Shown here: piece after piece, positions 9,399 to 18,559 of the stretch
Layout of the letters: each line of letters opens with the position of its first letter
How positions within the stretch are numbered: position 1 is the first letter of the stretch
Origin: Kribbella capetownensis
GTDB lineage: Bacteria > Actinomycetota > Actinomycetes > Propionibacteriales > Kribbellaceae
Direction: 5' to 3'
Assembly (NCBI RefSeq): GCF_004331485.1
Contig: NZ_SJKD01000005.1
Location: 617,484-681,483, forward strand
DNA length: 64,000 bases
Position numbers and translations under genes: made by a program
Notes under the pieces: model-generated
The model's database searches: none
What the model was told of the DNA's origin: nothing
The model's input: only the letters and a program-made list of their open reading frames with translations

Positions 9399-10244
9399 TC
9401 AGACGCCGACGTTGAGCGTGGCGACGTACCCGCTGCTGGTGTCTCCGGTGACTGTCGCGAGCTGATGTACGCCGTCGTCGTCGCCGAACACGTTGTCGTT
9501 CGCAAGCGACGTCTGGGCCAGGTTCTGCGCACTTCCGTCGTATCCGTCGGTGGCGTAGACGGTCTTGCACACGTCCTCCGGCAGAGCCAGTTGGGAGGTC
9601 GCACTGATCTTTCCGGCGGCGGTGGCCTCGGACAGGCTGGAGTAGACCTCGAAGTGGATGTGCGGCCAGCGGCCCATGTACGCGGCCGGGAAGATCGTCG
9701 TGAACGTGACCTTGCCCGACGAGTCGGCAGCCTGGACGCCGCGTAGGTAGTTCTCTTTGGTGGCGCCGTCGGAGTAGAGGGAGTAGCGGCCCTGTGCGTC
9801 GCAGTGCCACAGATAGACGGCCGCACCTTCCAGTGGGGTGTCCTTGTCCGCGTCGAGGACGGTGAGCGTGACGGTCAGCGGTACGCCGGTCGCCACTCCG
9901 GACGCGGAGCCGAAGGACTTGGTGATGTCCTTCCGGACGATCCCGGACTCGATGAGAACGTTCGGGCCGTTGGAGCCGTCACCCGGGTACGGTCCTGCGG
10001 TCTCTTGTGGGATCTCGTCGACGTCTGTGCTGCTGGTCGTCGTACTCGCGGAGGGCGTGCTGGATGTCGTGGTTGTGGTCGAGCCGGAGGTGGCCGAGTC
10101 GGTGGCGTCGTCCGGAGTACAGCCGGCCACCGCGGCCAGGCCGGCGCCGGCGAAGAGGCCGAGGAACCGCCGGCGGTGCAGGGTGCCGAGGTCGTACTCC
10201 AGGCCCAGATCGTGTTCACGGGGTGGTTTCGGTGGTGGCGTCAT
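9399..10244 (-). CDS. Exported intradiol dioxygenase-like lipoprotein (Tat type)
   Basis: A 281-residue protein with an N-terminal RRRFLGLFAGAGLAAVAGC: twin arginines, a hydrophobic stretch and a lipobox ending in Cys, suggesting Tat export and lipidation. A Ser/Thr-rich linker follows. The catalytic beta-sandwich keeps all expected Fe(III) ligands of the protocatechuate/catechol dioxygenase family: Tyr in HCDAQGRYS, then Tyr and two His in YMGRWPHIHFEV. I chose the ATG at 10244, which starts just before the Tat signal; a longer frame to 10709 overlaps the divergent nuclease gene. Cytosolic relatives cleave catechols; the substrate of exported forms is unclear. Confidence 0.85.
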   Translation of the reverse strand: MTPPPKPPREHDLGLEYDLGTLHRRRFLGLFAGAGLAAVAGCTPDDATDSATSGSTTTTTSSTPSASTTTSSTDVDEIPQETAGPYPGDGSNGPNVLIESGIVRKDITKSFGSASGVATGVPLTVTLTVLDADKDTPLEGAAVYLWHCDAQGRYSLYSDGATKENYLRGVQAADSSGKVTFTTIFPAAYMGRWPHIHFEVYSSLSEATAAGKISATSQLALPEDVCKTVYATDGYDGSAQNLAQTSLANDNVFGDDDGVHQLATVTGDTSSGYVATLNVGV

Positions 10245-10370
10245 GAGTCGAGCGTGACAAAGCGAGCCGATGGTTTCCCGAAAGCCGGCTGGGAGTTCGC
10301 TGCGAACGGTTTTCCACAGGTCCGGGTGGTGCGCCGACGAAGTGTCGGTGGACTCGCCTAGGGTGCTGGC

Positions 10371-11258
10371 ATGAGTGTTGCCGCCGAAGTCGACGTGCAC
10401 GGGCATCCGCGCGGAGCCCTGTCGCCCTCCCGGGCCGCGGACTTCATGAGCTGCCCGCTGAAGTACCGCTTCCGCGTCATTGACCGGCTGCCGGAGAAGC
10501 CGTCGTCGGCCGCGGTCCGGGGCACGGTGGTGCACGGCGTGCTGGAGCGTTTGTTCGACCTGCCTCGCGGGCAGCGCACACTTGAGCAGGCGGCTGGAAT
10601 GCTCGAGCCGCAGTGGCAGCACGTGCTCGAGGAGGAGCCGGAGGTCGCGGAGCTGTTCGCCGAGGACGCGAGCGGTGAGGAGCTGGCCAACTGGCTGGCG
10701 GAGGCGCACCAGCTGCTCGGGAAGTACTTCACCCTCGAGGACCCGAACGCGTTGGAGCCCGCCGAGCGCGAGCTGTACGTCGAGACCGAGCTCGAGTCCG
10801 GCCTGGTACTGCGGGGCTACGTCGACCGGCTCGATGTCGCCCCGACCGGCGAGATCCGAGTGGTCGACTACAAGACCGGCCGGTCACCCTCGGAGTTCTT
10901 CGAGGCCAAGGCCCTGTTCCAGATGAAGTTCTACGCGCTGGTCCTGTGGCGGCTGCGTGGAGTCGTGCCGGCGATGCTCCAGCTCGTCTACCTCGGCAAC
11001 GGGGAGATCGTGCGGTACGTCCCGGACGAGGCGGATCTGCGCGCTTGTGAGCGGAAGGTCTCGGCGCTGTGGACTGCGATCAGCCGGGCACTCGAGTCCG
11101 GCGATTGGCGTCCCAGCCCTGGTCCGCTCTGCGAGTGGTGCGATCACAAGGCGATCTGTCCGGCCTGGGGTGGCACTCCGCCGCCGCTCCCGACCCGTTC
11201 GGTTGAAGAGGTCGCTGCCGAGTCCGCCGGTGTCGACCTGGTCGACGTCGACGGCTGA
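10371..11258 (+). CDS. RecB-family PD-(D/E)XK nuclease with Fe-S cluster
   Basis: A 295-residue stand-alone nuclease of the RecB/AddB C-terminal family. It starts SPSRAADFMSCPLKYRF (first Cys ligand) and the nuclease core is IRVVDYKTG (D...DYK). The C-terminal CEWCDHKAICPAW supplies three more Cys, so four cysteines probably hold a 4Fe-4S cluster as in AddB and Cas4. It is divergent from the dioxygenase gene. Genes of this type commonly lie near trmI and arc in actinobacteria. Role in DNA repair is inferred from the family. Confidence 0.88.
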   Translation: MSVAAEVDVHGHPRGALSPSRAADFMSCPLKYRFRVIDRLPEKPSSAAVRGTVVHGVLERLFDLPRGQRTLEQAAGMLEPQWQHVLEEEPEVAELFAEDASGEELANWLAEAHQLLGKYFTLEDPNALEPAERELYVETELESGLVLRGYVDRLDVAPTGEIRVVDYKTGRSPSEFFEAKALFQMKFYALVLWRLRGVVPAMLQLVYLGNGEIVRYVPDEADLRACERKVSALWTAISRALESGDWRPSPGPLCEWCDHKAICPAWGGTPPPLPTRSVEEVAAESAGVDLVDVDG

Positions 11259-11303
11259 ACTTGGCCTACAGCCACACGCCGAATTCCTAGATAGCCTGCC
11301 GTT

Positions 11304-12062
11304 GTGCCAGGCACTGTGCAGTCCATCGAGCGGGCTGCTGCTGTGCTGCGATTGCTCGCCGCCGCGCCGGACGGACTCGGCGTCGCCGACCTCGGCAACG
11401 CGCTCGGCCTGGCGAAACCGACTGTTCACGGGATACTTCGGACACTGCAGCAGGTCGGATTCGTCGAGCAGGACCACACCGGCGCGCACTACCACCTGAG
11501 CGACATCTTCGGCCGGCTCGGCGAAAGCTACCTGGACCCGAACGAGTTGCGCAGCCGAGCCATCAACTGGGCCGACTCGCTCGCCTCCCGCAGTGGTGAG
11601 GTCGTCCGGGTCGGCCGACTCGTCGACGGCAAGGTCGAGGTCGTCCACCACGTCTTCCGCCCCGACGACAGCGACCAGGACCTCGACGTCGGCACGACGC
11701 TCCCACCGCACGCCACCGCACTCGGGAAGGCAGTGCTCGCGTTCGACACCAGCGGAGCCGCCCGGCCGCGCCGCCTGGAGGCCTACACGACCCGGACGAT
11801 CACCGATCCGGCCCGCCTGGCCGAAGAGCTCGCCACGGTTCGTGCGCGCGGGTGGGCCAGCGAGCTCGAGGAACACACCGTCGAACTGGCCAGCATCGCG
11901 GCCCCGATCCGTGGGCTGGGCGGTCTGGTCGTCGGTGCGGTCGGCCTCGCCGGCCGGCTCGAACGCATCTGTGACAGCAAGCTTCGCCACCGCCCAGACC
12001 TGATCAGCATGGTCCGGTCCACCGCCGAGGCCATCGCCCGTGACCTCCGGGAGGACACTTGA
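11304..12062 (+). CDS. IclR-family transcriptional regulator, probable glycerol regulator
   Basis: A 252-residue IclR protein starting at GTG. Residues 1-65 form a winged helix (SIERAAAVLRLLAAAPDGL, LGLAKPTVHGILRTLQQVGF) and the rest is the IclR effector domain. It is followed 60 bp later by glycerol kinase 1 on the same strand and faces a second glycerol operon. GylR of Streptomyces, an IclR protein, represses glycerol genes, so this is probably the local glycerol regulator. A palindrome upstream of glpF (17880-17898) is a candidate operator. Confidence 0.88.
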   Translation: MPGTVQSIERAAAVLRLLAAAPDGLGVADLGNALGLAKPTVHGILRTLQQVGFVEQDHTGAHYHLSDIFGRLGESYLDPNELRSRAINWADSLASRSGEVVRVGRLVDGKVEVVHHVFRPDDSDQDLDVGTTLPPHATALGKAVLAFDTSGAARPRRLEAYTTRTITDPARLAEELATVRARGWASELEEHTVELASIAAPIRGLGGLVVGAVGLAGRLERICDSKLRHRPDLISMVRSTAEAIARDLREDT

Positions 12063-12122
12063 CGGGGAGGCGGCCGGTTCGACCTGAGCGATCCGGCCGG
12101 CGAGAGATCGGGGGGTGGCTCG

Positions 12123-13640
12123 ATGGCTGAGCAGTACGTGGCGGCGGTGGACCAGGGAACCAACTCGACGCGGTGCATCCTGTTCGACCGCCGTGGGCGG
12201 CTGGTGTCGGTCGCACAGCGCGAGCACCGGCAACTGTTTCCGAGACCGGGCTGGGTGGAACACGACGCGGCCGAGATCTGGCGGAACGTGACCCGGGTGG
12301 TCCCGACCGCGGTCCGGCAGATCGGCGCCGAGCCGTCGCAGATCGTTGCCATCGGCATCGCCAATCAACGCGAGACCAGCCTGCTGTGGGACCGCTTCAC
12401 CGGCTGGCCGATCGGCAACGCGGTGGTGTGGCAGGACACCAGGACCTCTCGGCTGGTGAGCGAGCTGGCCGGCACGGAGGGCCCGGACCGGTTCGCCGAC
12501 CTGTGTGGTCTGCCGCTGACGACGTACTTCTCGGCTCCCCGGTTGAAGTGGATGCTCGACCACACCCCTGGGCTGCGGGAGCGCGCCGAGCGGGGCGAGG
12601 TGTACTTCGGCACGATGGAGTCCTGGCTGATCTGGAACTTCACCGGCGGCGCGAACGGCGGGCTGCACGTCACCGACGTGACAAACGCGAGCCGCACCAT
12701 GCTGATGAACATCGAGACCCTCGAGTGGGACGACAAGTTGCTCGAGGCGTTCGACGTACCGAGGGCTGTGCTGCCGGACATCCGGCCGTCGTCGGGGGTG
12801 TTCGCGACCGCGACCGACGTACTGCCCGGGGTCCGGATCGGGGCGGCGCTCGGGGACCAGCAGGCGGCGCTGTTCGGGCAGACGTGCTTCAGTCCGGGCG
12901 AGGCGAAGTGCACGTACGGCACCGGCTCGTTCCTGCTGCTGCACACCGGCCACGAGATCGTCCGGTCCAAGCACGGGATGCTGACGACCGTCGCGTACCA
13001 GATCGGTGACGAGCCGGCGTCGTACGCGCTCGAAGGGTCGATGGCGGTCACCGGTTCCCTGGTGCAGTGGTTCCGCGACGGGCTGGGGCTGATCCACACC
13101 GCGGCCGAGATCGAGACATTGGCGCGGACCGTCGAGGACAACGGCGGCGCGTACATCGTGCCAGCGTTCTCCGGACTGTTCGCACCGCACTGGCGCAGCG
13201 AGGCCCGCGGAGTGATCGCGGGCCTCACCGGCTACATCACCAAGGGCCACCTGGCCAGGGCGGTGCTGGAGGCAACCGGGTTCCAGACCCTCGAGGTGGT
13301 CGACGCGATGAACGCCGACTCCGGCATCGCGCTGACCGCCTTGAAGGTCGACGGCGGCATGACCGCGAACAACCTCCTCATGCAGTTCCTCGCCGACCTT
13401 CTCGACGTACGCGTCGTGCGCCCGATGGTGACCGAGACCGTGTCACTCGGCGCCGCGTACGCCGCCGGCCTCGCGGTCGGCTACTGGCCGGACCTGGAAG
13501 GCCTGCGGAGCAACTGGCACCGCGCCGGTCAGTGGCTGCCTCACATGGATCCGGACCGCCGCGCCACCGAGTACGCCAACTGGAAGGCCGCCGTCCAACG
13601 CACCTTCAACTGGATCCGCCCCGAACAGGTCGCCGAGTAA
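12123..13640 (+). CDS. glpK: Glycerol kinase (copy 1)
   Basis: A 505-residue FGGY kinase making sn-glycerol 3-phosphate from glycerol and ATP. It opens with AAVDQGTNSTRCILFD (phosphate 1 loop). NQRETSLLW carries the Arg-Glu pair, TYFSA the Tyr and GDQQAALFG the Asp that line the glycerol site in E. coli GlpK, so it looks active. It follows the IclR gene on the same strand and converges with glpD, with 6 bp between the stops. A second glycerol kinase lies 1.8 kb away on the other strand and is clearly divergent in sequence, so this is an old paralogue or a separate acquisition. Confidence 0.94.
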   Translation: MAEQYVAAVDQGTNSTRCILFDRRGRLVSVAQREHRQLFPRPGWVEHDAAEIWRNVTRVVPTAVRQIGAEPSQIVAIGIANQRETSLLWDRFTGWPIGNAVVWQDTRTSRLVSELAGTEGPDRFADLCGLPLTTYFSAPRLKWMLDHTPGLRERAERGEVYFGTMESWLIWNFTGGANGGLHVTDVTNASRTMLMNIETLEWDDKLLEAFDVPRAVLPDIRPSSGVFATATDVLPGVRIGAALGDQQAALFGQTCFSPGEAKCTYGTGSFLLLHTGHEIVRSKHGMLTTVAYQIGDEPASYALEGSMAVTGSLVQWFRDGLGLIHTAAEIETLARTVEDNGGAYIVPAFSGLFAPHWRSEARGVIAGLTGYITKGHLARAVLEATGFQTLEVVDAMNADSGIALTALKVDGGMTANNLLMQFLADLLDVRVVRPMVTETVSLGAAYAAGLAVGYWPDLEGLRSNWHRAGQWLPHMDPDRRATEYANWKAAVQRTFNWIRPEQVAE

Positions 13641-13646
13641 CAAACC

Positions 13647-15359
13647 TCAGGCCGGCGACACGATGTCGGGGGCTTCGAGGCGGACCTTGTCGGCGGACTC
13701 GTCGTCGGGCTGGTCCTGGGAGGCGCGTTCGGACTGGACACGGCGGATGTAAAACGAGACCTCGCGCTCGATCGTTGCCTCGTCCCAGCCGAGGATCGGG
13801 GCCACCAGGCGAGCGGCCGCCTCGGCGGCGCCGACGCCACGGTCCCAGGCCTCGATCGAGATCCGGGTCCGGCGAGCCAGAATGTCGTCCAGGTGCCGAG
13901 CTCCTTCGGCCTTCGCGCCGTACACGATCTCGGCCTTCAGGTAGTCCTGCGTGCCCGGCAACTGCTCACCCAGCGACGGGTCGTCCTCGACGAGTTGCAG
14001 TACTTCGTCGACCAGGGCGCCGTACCGGTTGAGCAGGTGCTCGATCCGGGCCACGTGCAGGCCGGAGCGTTGGGCGATCAGGTGCCGCTGGTTCCACAGC
14101 GCGTGGTAGCCGTCGGCACCGACCAGCGGGATGTTCTTCGTGGTGCACTTCGGCACCCGCCCGTCCAGGGCGTTGGCGACGGCATCGATCGCGTCCTTGG
14201 CCATCACCCGGTACGTCGTGTACTTGCCGCCGGCAACCACCACGAGACCCGGCGCCGCGTGCGCGACGACGTGTTCACGCGACAGCTTCGAGGTGCTGTC
14301 CGACTCACCCGCGAGCAGCGGCCGGAGTCCGGCGTACACGCCCTCGACGTCCTCGCGCGTCAGTGGGGTGGTGAGTACGGCGTTGACGTGGTCGAGCAAG
14401 TATTCGATGTCCTTGCTGGTCGCGGCCGGGTGGGCCTTGTCCAGGTTCCAGTCGGTGTCGGTGGTGCCGATCAGCCAGTGCCGGCCCCACGGGATGATGA
14501 ACAGCACCGACTTCTCGGTCCGCAGGATCATCCCCGTGCTGGACTGGATCCGGTCCTTCGGGACGACCAGGTGGATCCCCTTCGAGGCGCGGACGTGGTA
14601 CTGGCCGCGCTCCCCCACCATCGCCTGCGTGTCGTCGGTCCAGACCCCGGTCGCGTTCACGACCTGCTTGGCCCGGACCTCGAACTCGCGGCCGCTCTCC
14701 AGATCCTTCGCCTGCACTCCGGTGACCCGCTCACCCTGGCGCAGGAACCCGGTCACCTTGACCCGGTTGGCGACATGAGCGCCGTACGATGCCGCCGTCC
14801 GCGCGAGCTCCATCGTGTGGCGGGCATCGTCGACCTGGGCGTCGTAGTACTGCAGCGCGCCGATCAGGGCCGACTTCTTCAGACTCGGCACCAGCCGCAT
14901 CGCGCCGCGGCGGGTCAGGTGCCGGTGGATCGGCAGCCCGGCCCCGAGACCCGAGCTGACCGCCATTCCGTCGTACAGCGCGACACCCGCGCCGGCGTAG
15001 AACCGCTCCCACCACCGGTGCTGCAGCGGGTAGAGGAACGGCACCGGCTTCACCAGGTGCGGTGCCAGGCGTTGCAGGAGCAGCCCGCGCTCCTGCAACG
15101 CCTCGTGGACCAACCGGAAGTCGAGCATCTCCAGGTAGCGCAGGCCACCGTGGACCAACTTGCTGGACCGGCTGGAGGTGCCGCTGGCGAAGTCGCGCGC
15201 CTCCAGCAGTCCGGTGGTCAGGCCCCGGGTGGCGGCGTCGAGCGCCGAACCGCTGCCGACCACGCCGGCACCGATCACCAGGACGTCCAGTTCCCGTCCG
15301 TCGGCCATCGCGTCGATCGCCTCGGTCCTCGCTTGCGGTGACAGAGCCACTGCGCCCAC
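13647..15359 (-). CDS. glpD: Aerobic glycerol-3-phosphate dehydrogenase
   Basis: A 570-residue FAD enzyme oxidising glycerol 3-phosphate to dihydroxyacetone phosphate and passing electrons to quinone at the inner membrane face. The N-terminal dinucleotide fold is VLVIGAGVVGSGSALDAATR. SSRSSKLVHGGLRYLE is the conserved family block, and the C-terminal 130 residues are the helical GlpD cap. The GTG start at 15359 has GGAAGGA upstream. It is the last gene of the minus-strand operon glpF-glpK2-glpD, 48 bp after glpK2. Confidence 0.94.
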   Translation of the reverse strand: MGAVALSPQARTEAIDAMADGRELDVLVIGAGVVGSGSALDAATRGLTTGLLEARDFASGTSSRSSKLVHGGLRYLEMLDFRLVHEALQERGLLLQRLAPHLVKPVPFLYPLQHRWWERFYAGAGVALYDGMAVSSGLGAGLPIHRHLTRRGAMRLVPSLKKSALIGALQYYDAQVDDARHTMELARTAASYGAHVANRVKVTGFLRQGERVTGVQAKDLESGREFEVRAKQVVNATGVWTDDTQAMVGERGQYHVRASKGIHLVVPKDRIQSSTGMILRTEKSVLFIIPWGRHWLIGTTDTDWNLDKAHPAATSKDIEYLLDHVNAVLTTPLTREDVEGVYAGLRPLLAGESDSTSKLSREHVVAHAAPGLVVVAGGKYTTYRVMAKDAIDAVANALDGRVPKCTTKNIPLVGADGYHALWNQRHLIAQRSGLHVARIEHLLNRYGALVDEVLQLVEDDPSLGEQLPGTQDYLKAEIVYGAKAEGARHLDDILARRTRISIEAWDRGVGAAEAAARLVAPILGWDEATIEREVSFYIRRVQSERASQDQPDDESADKVRLEAPDIVSPA

Positions 15360-15407
15360 TGTGCTGTTCCTTCCGATTCCGTTGCGTTGCCTACCGAGCG
15401 GGCAGGG

Positions 15408-16925
15408 TCAGTCGACGTCGACCCAGTCCAGCGTCCGCTGGACCGCCTTCTGCCAGCCGGCGTACCCCTTGGTGCGCTGCTCGTCCGTCCACTGCGGCTC
15501 CCACCGCTTGGCCTCGTTCCAGTTCTGGACCAGCTCGTCGGTGTTCTTCCAGAAGCCGACCGCCAGGCCGGCCGCGTACGCCGCACCGAGCGCGGTGGTC
15601 TCCGCGACGACCGGCTTGCTGACCGGGACGCCGAGGATGTCGGCCTGCATCTGCATGGCCAGCTCGTTGGCCGTCACGCCGCCGTCGACCTTGAGTACGT
15701 CGAGCGTCACGCCCGAGTCCTTCTCCATCGCGTCTGAGACGTCCTTGCTCTGGTAGCAGATCGCTTCCAGTGTTGCTCGCGCCAGGTGCGCGTTGGTGTT
15801 GAACCGGGACAGACCGACGATCGCGCCGCGCGCGTCGGAGCGCCAGTACGGCGCGAACAGTCCGGAGAACGCGGGCACGAAGTACACGCCGCCGTTGTCC
15901 TCGACCTGCCGGGCCAGCGTCTCGGTCTCACTCGCACCGGAGATAATGCCGAGCTGGTCGCGCAGCCACTGGACCGCGGACCCGGTCACGGCGATCGATC
16001 CCTCGAGCGCATAGACCGGCGCCTCGTCGCCGAACTTGTAGCACATCGTGCTGAGCAGACCGGCCTTCGAGCGGACCAGCTCGGTGCCGGTGTTCAGCAG
16101 CATGAAGTTGCCGGTGCCGTAGGTGTTCTTGGCCTCGCCCGGGTTGAAGCAGACCTGACCGACGGTCGCCGCCTGCTGGTCGCCGAGGTCGCCGGTCAAA
16201 GCGACCACGCCGCCGACCGGGCCGTTCGCGAGGGTCTCGCCGTACTTGTTCGGATCCGACGAGGGCCGGATCTCCGGCAGCATCTGCCGCGGGATGTCGA
16301 AGAACGAGATCAGCTCGTCGTCCCAGTCGAGCGTCTCCAGGTTCATCAGCATGGTCCGGCTGGCGTTGGTGACGTCGGTGATGTGTACGCCGCCGTCCGT
16401 CCCACCGGTCAGGTTCCACAGCAGCCAGGTGTCGGTGTTGCCGAAGACGGCGTCACCGGCCTCGGCCGCCTCGCGCACCCCGTCGACGTTCTCCAGGATC
16501 CACTGCACCTTGCCGGCCGAGAAGTACGTCGCCGGCGGGAGACCGGCCTTCTGCCGGATCACGTCGCCCTTGCCCTCGCGGTCCAGCGCGGAGGCGATCC
16601 GGTCGGTCCGGGTGTCCTGCCAGACGATCGCGTTGTAGTACGGCCGCCCGGTCTTGCGGTTCCAGACCACCGCCGTCTCACGCTGGTTGGTGATGCCGAG
16701 CGCGACGAGGTCGCTGGCCTGCAACCCCTTCGCGTTCATCGCGGTCCGGATGACCGAGCTGGTCCGCTCCCAGATCTCGACCGGGTTGTGCTCGACCCAG
16801 CCGGCCTGCGGCAGGATCTGCTCGTGCTCCAGCTGGTGGATGCCCACCTCGTTGCCGGAGTGGTCGAAGATCATGAAACGGGTGCTCGTGGTGCCCTGGT
16901 CGACGGCACCGACGAAGTCAGCCAT
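15408..16925 (-). CDS. glpK: Glycerol kinase (copy 2)
   Basis: A 505-residue FGGY kinase with GAVDQGTTSTRFMIFD at the N-terminus, NQRETAVVW (Arg-Glu), TYFSA (Tyr) and GDQQAATVG (Asp), all the glycerol-site residues. I chose ATG 16925 over the upstream in-frame 16943 because AGGAGAGG lies correctly spaced before it. It sits between glpF (39 bp upstream) and glpD, so it is the operonic kinase that traps glycerol entering through GlpF. Confidence 0.95.
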   Translation of the reverse strand: MADFVGAVDQGTTSTRFMIFDHSGNEVGIHQLEHEQILPQAGWVEHNPVEIWERTSSVIRTAMNAKGLQASDLVALGITNQRETAVVWNRKTGRPYYNAIVWQDTRTDRIASALDREGKGDVIRQKAGLPPATYFSAGKVQWILENVDGVREAAEAGDAVFGNTDTWLLWNLTGGTDGGVHITDVTNASRTMLMNLETLDWDDELISFFDIPRQMLPEIRPSSDPNKYGETLANGPVGGVVALTGDLGDQQAATVGQVCFNPGEAKNTYGTGNFMLLNTGTELVRSKAGLLSTMCYKFGDEAPVYALEGSIAVTGSAVQWLRDQLGIISGASETETLARQVEDNGGVYFVPAFSGLFAPYWRSDARGAIVGLSRFNTNAHLARATLEAICYQSKDVSDAMEKDSGVTLDVLKVDGGVTANELAMQMQADILGVPVSKPVVAETTALGAAYAAGLAVGFWKNTDELVQNWNEAKRWEPQWTDEQRTKGYAGWQKAVQRTLDWVDVD

Positions 16926-16964
16926 GGATAGTCCTCTCCTCACACTGCTCAGTGGTACGACGCA

Positions 16965-17801
16965 TCACGCCGTGGTCTCCTCGTCGGGCACCCGGCCCGG
17001 CTCCTCGTCCTCGTCACTCACCGGCAGGTTCCGGCCGACCAGCAGGTCGTAGAGGAAGGCGCCGATGAGCGCGCCGATGATCGGTCCCACGATCGGGACC
17101 CAGAAATAGGGATCCCCGAACTGGTCCTTGAATGCTCCCCCGTAGCCGGTCAGGTAGGACGCGAGCCGCGGTCCGAAGTCACGGGCCGGGTTGATCGCGT
17201 AGCCCGCCAGCGTGCCCCAGGCCATGCCGATGCCGACGACCAGAAGACCGATCATGAACGGACCGAGATTCGCCGCCGGGGCGGTGTTGCGCAGGTCGAC
17301 GATGGCCAGGATGACCAGCATCAGGATCGCCGTACCGATGACCTGGTCCAGGAACCCGCCCCACATGCCGACGCCGAGTTCCGTGCTGCCGTTGCCCGGC
17401 AGGGTGGAGAACACGCCCTGGCTCTTGATGGTCAGGCCGGGATCGAACTTCTCCAGCACCTTGTCGTAGTTCCAGCGGACCACCAGAGCCGCCGCGAACG
17501 CGCCCAGGAACTGCGCGACGATGTACGGCAGAACCTTCCGCCAGGCGAACCCGCGGAAGGCGGCCAGGGCGATCGTGACCGCAGGGTTGATGTGGGCGCC
17601 GCTGATCCGGGCCGACACGTACACGCCCATGGTCACGCCGATACCCCAGGCCCACGAGATCGAGTCGTGATCGCCGATCCCGCCGGCCACCACCTGGGCC
17701 ACCACACCCACGCCGAACAGGATCAGGATGAACGTCCCGGCGAACTCGGCCGAGCATTCCGCAAGAAGGGTTCTTGCTTTGACTGTTTCCGTCGTAGCCA
17801 T
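16965..17801 (-). CDS. glpF: Glycerol uptake facilitator (aquaglyceroporin)
   Basis: A 278-residue MIP channel with six predicted membrane helices. The two pore motifs are HINPAVTIAL and INPARDFGPRL; Asp after the second NPAR is typical of glycerol-conducting members. It passes glycerol by facilitated diffusion. Start ATG 17801 was chosen because GGAGGGGAGG lies just upstream. The acidic C-terminal tail (DEDEEPGRVPDEE) is cytosolic. It is the first gene of glpF-glpK2-glpD, and its upstream region holds a perfect inverted repeat. Confidence 0.94.
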   Translation of the reverse strand: MATTETVKARTLLAECSAEFAGTFILILFGVGVVAQVVAGGIGDHDSISWAWGIGVTMGVYVSARISGAHINPAVTIALAAFRGFAWRKVLPYIVAQFLGAFAAALVVRWNYDKVLEKFDPGLTIKSQGVFSTLPGNGSTELGVGMWGGFLDQVIGTAILMLVILAIVDLRNTAPAANLGPFMIGLLVVGIGMAWGTLAGYAINPARDFGPRLASYLTGYGGAFKDQFGDPYFWVPIVGPIIGALIGAFLYDLLVGRNLPVSDEDEEPGRVPDEETTA

Positions 17802-17879
17802 GCCGAACCTCCCCTCCACGCCGTGACGACCACGGCTGGCTGGAATGTAGAAGCGTTAGCGGGGCGGCACAACGCCGGT

Positions 17880-17898
17880 CGTTCGACATTGTCGAACG
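17880..17898. promoter_or_regulatory. Inverted repeat upstream of glpF, candidate IclR operator
   Basis: CGTTCGAC and GTCGAACG form perfect 8-bp arms around ATT, 79 bp before the glpF start. A single half-site GTTCGAC also occurs at 12077-12083, just before glycerol kinase 1. The position in front of the glycerol operon, with an IclR gene in the same locus, makes it the best operator candidate; direct binding is inferred. Confidence 0.6.
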
Positions 17899-18034
17899 CC
17901 GCAACCCCACCACCCAGCTACGACACTCAGTGATCGCCCGGATGCACAAACTCCTCGTGCGAGCACCCAACGGTTTGCCGGTCCGGCCGCGTCACAAGGG
18001 TTGAATCGACCCGGGCGCCGACGGAAGGGACCAG

Positions 18035-18559
18035 ATGGCCGACGAGCGGGACACCGCCGGCTTCGCGGAGTTCGCGACCAGCCGGCACGGCGCCCTGTAC
18101 CGGTACGCCTACCTGCTGGCCGGTGAGCGCGGACTGGCCGAGGACCTCCTCCAGGAGGCCTTGGTGAAGACGTACGTCGGGTGGCGCCGGCTTCGCGATC
18201 CGGGCAACGCTGAGGCGTACACGCGGCGGGTCATCACCACCACCGCGATCACCTGGTGGCGGCGGAAGGCGTGGCGTGCTGAGCGGCCGCATGACGACGT
18301 ACCGGATCGGCCGGTGGATGCGGATGACACCACCGCGCGTGTCTGGTTGTGGAACGAGTTGCGGCAGTTGCCGCCGAGGCAGCGGGCGGCGCTGGTCCTG
18401 CGGTACTACGAGGACCTGACCGAAGTACAGACGGCCGAGGCGCTCGGCTGCAGCGTCGGCACCGTGAAGAGCCAGGTCTTCGATGCGCTGAAGAAGCTGC
18501 GGGCGCGGCTGGGTGAGGACGTCGTACTGATCGTGGAGAGGGCAGGGATGGCGGAATGA
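18035..18559 (+). CDS. SigE-family ECF RNA polymerase sigma factor
   Basis: A 174-residue sigma factor with region 2 (FAEFATSRHGALYRYAYLLAGERGLAEDLLQEAL) at residues 10-45 and region 4 (QLPPRQRAALVLRYYEDLTE, then AEALGCSVGTVKSQ) at about 110-150. This is the actinobacterial SigE-type group. A GGAAGGGA ribosome site precedes ATG 18035. Its stop overlaps the start of the next gene (ATGA), which encodes a single-pass membrane protein and is the obvious candidate for its regulator. Confidence 0.92.
   Translation: MADERDTAGFAEFATSRHGALYRYAYLLAGERGLAEDLLQEALVKTYVGWRRLRDPGNAEAYTRRVITTTAITWWRRKAWRAERPHDDVPDRPVDADDTTARVWLWNELRQLPPRQRAALVLRYYEDLTEVQTAEALGCSVGTVKSQVFDALKKLRARLGEDVVLIVERAGMAE

Noticed and set aside
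10884..13250. Long minus-strand frame of 788 codons
   Set aside because: It overlaps the nuclease, IclR and glpK1 genes, all with clear motifs; no domain in the frame itself.
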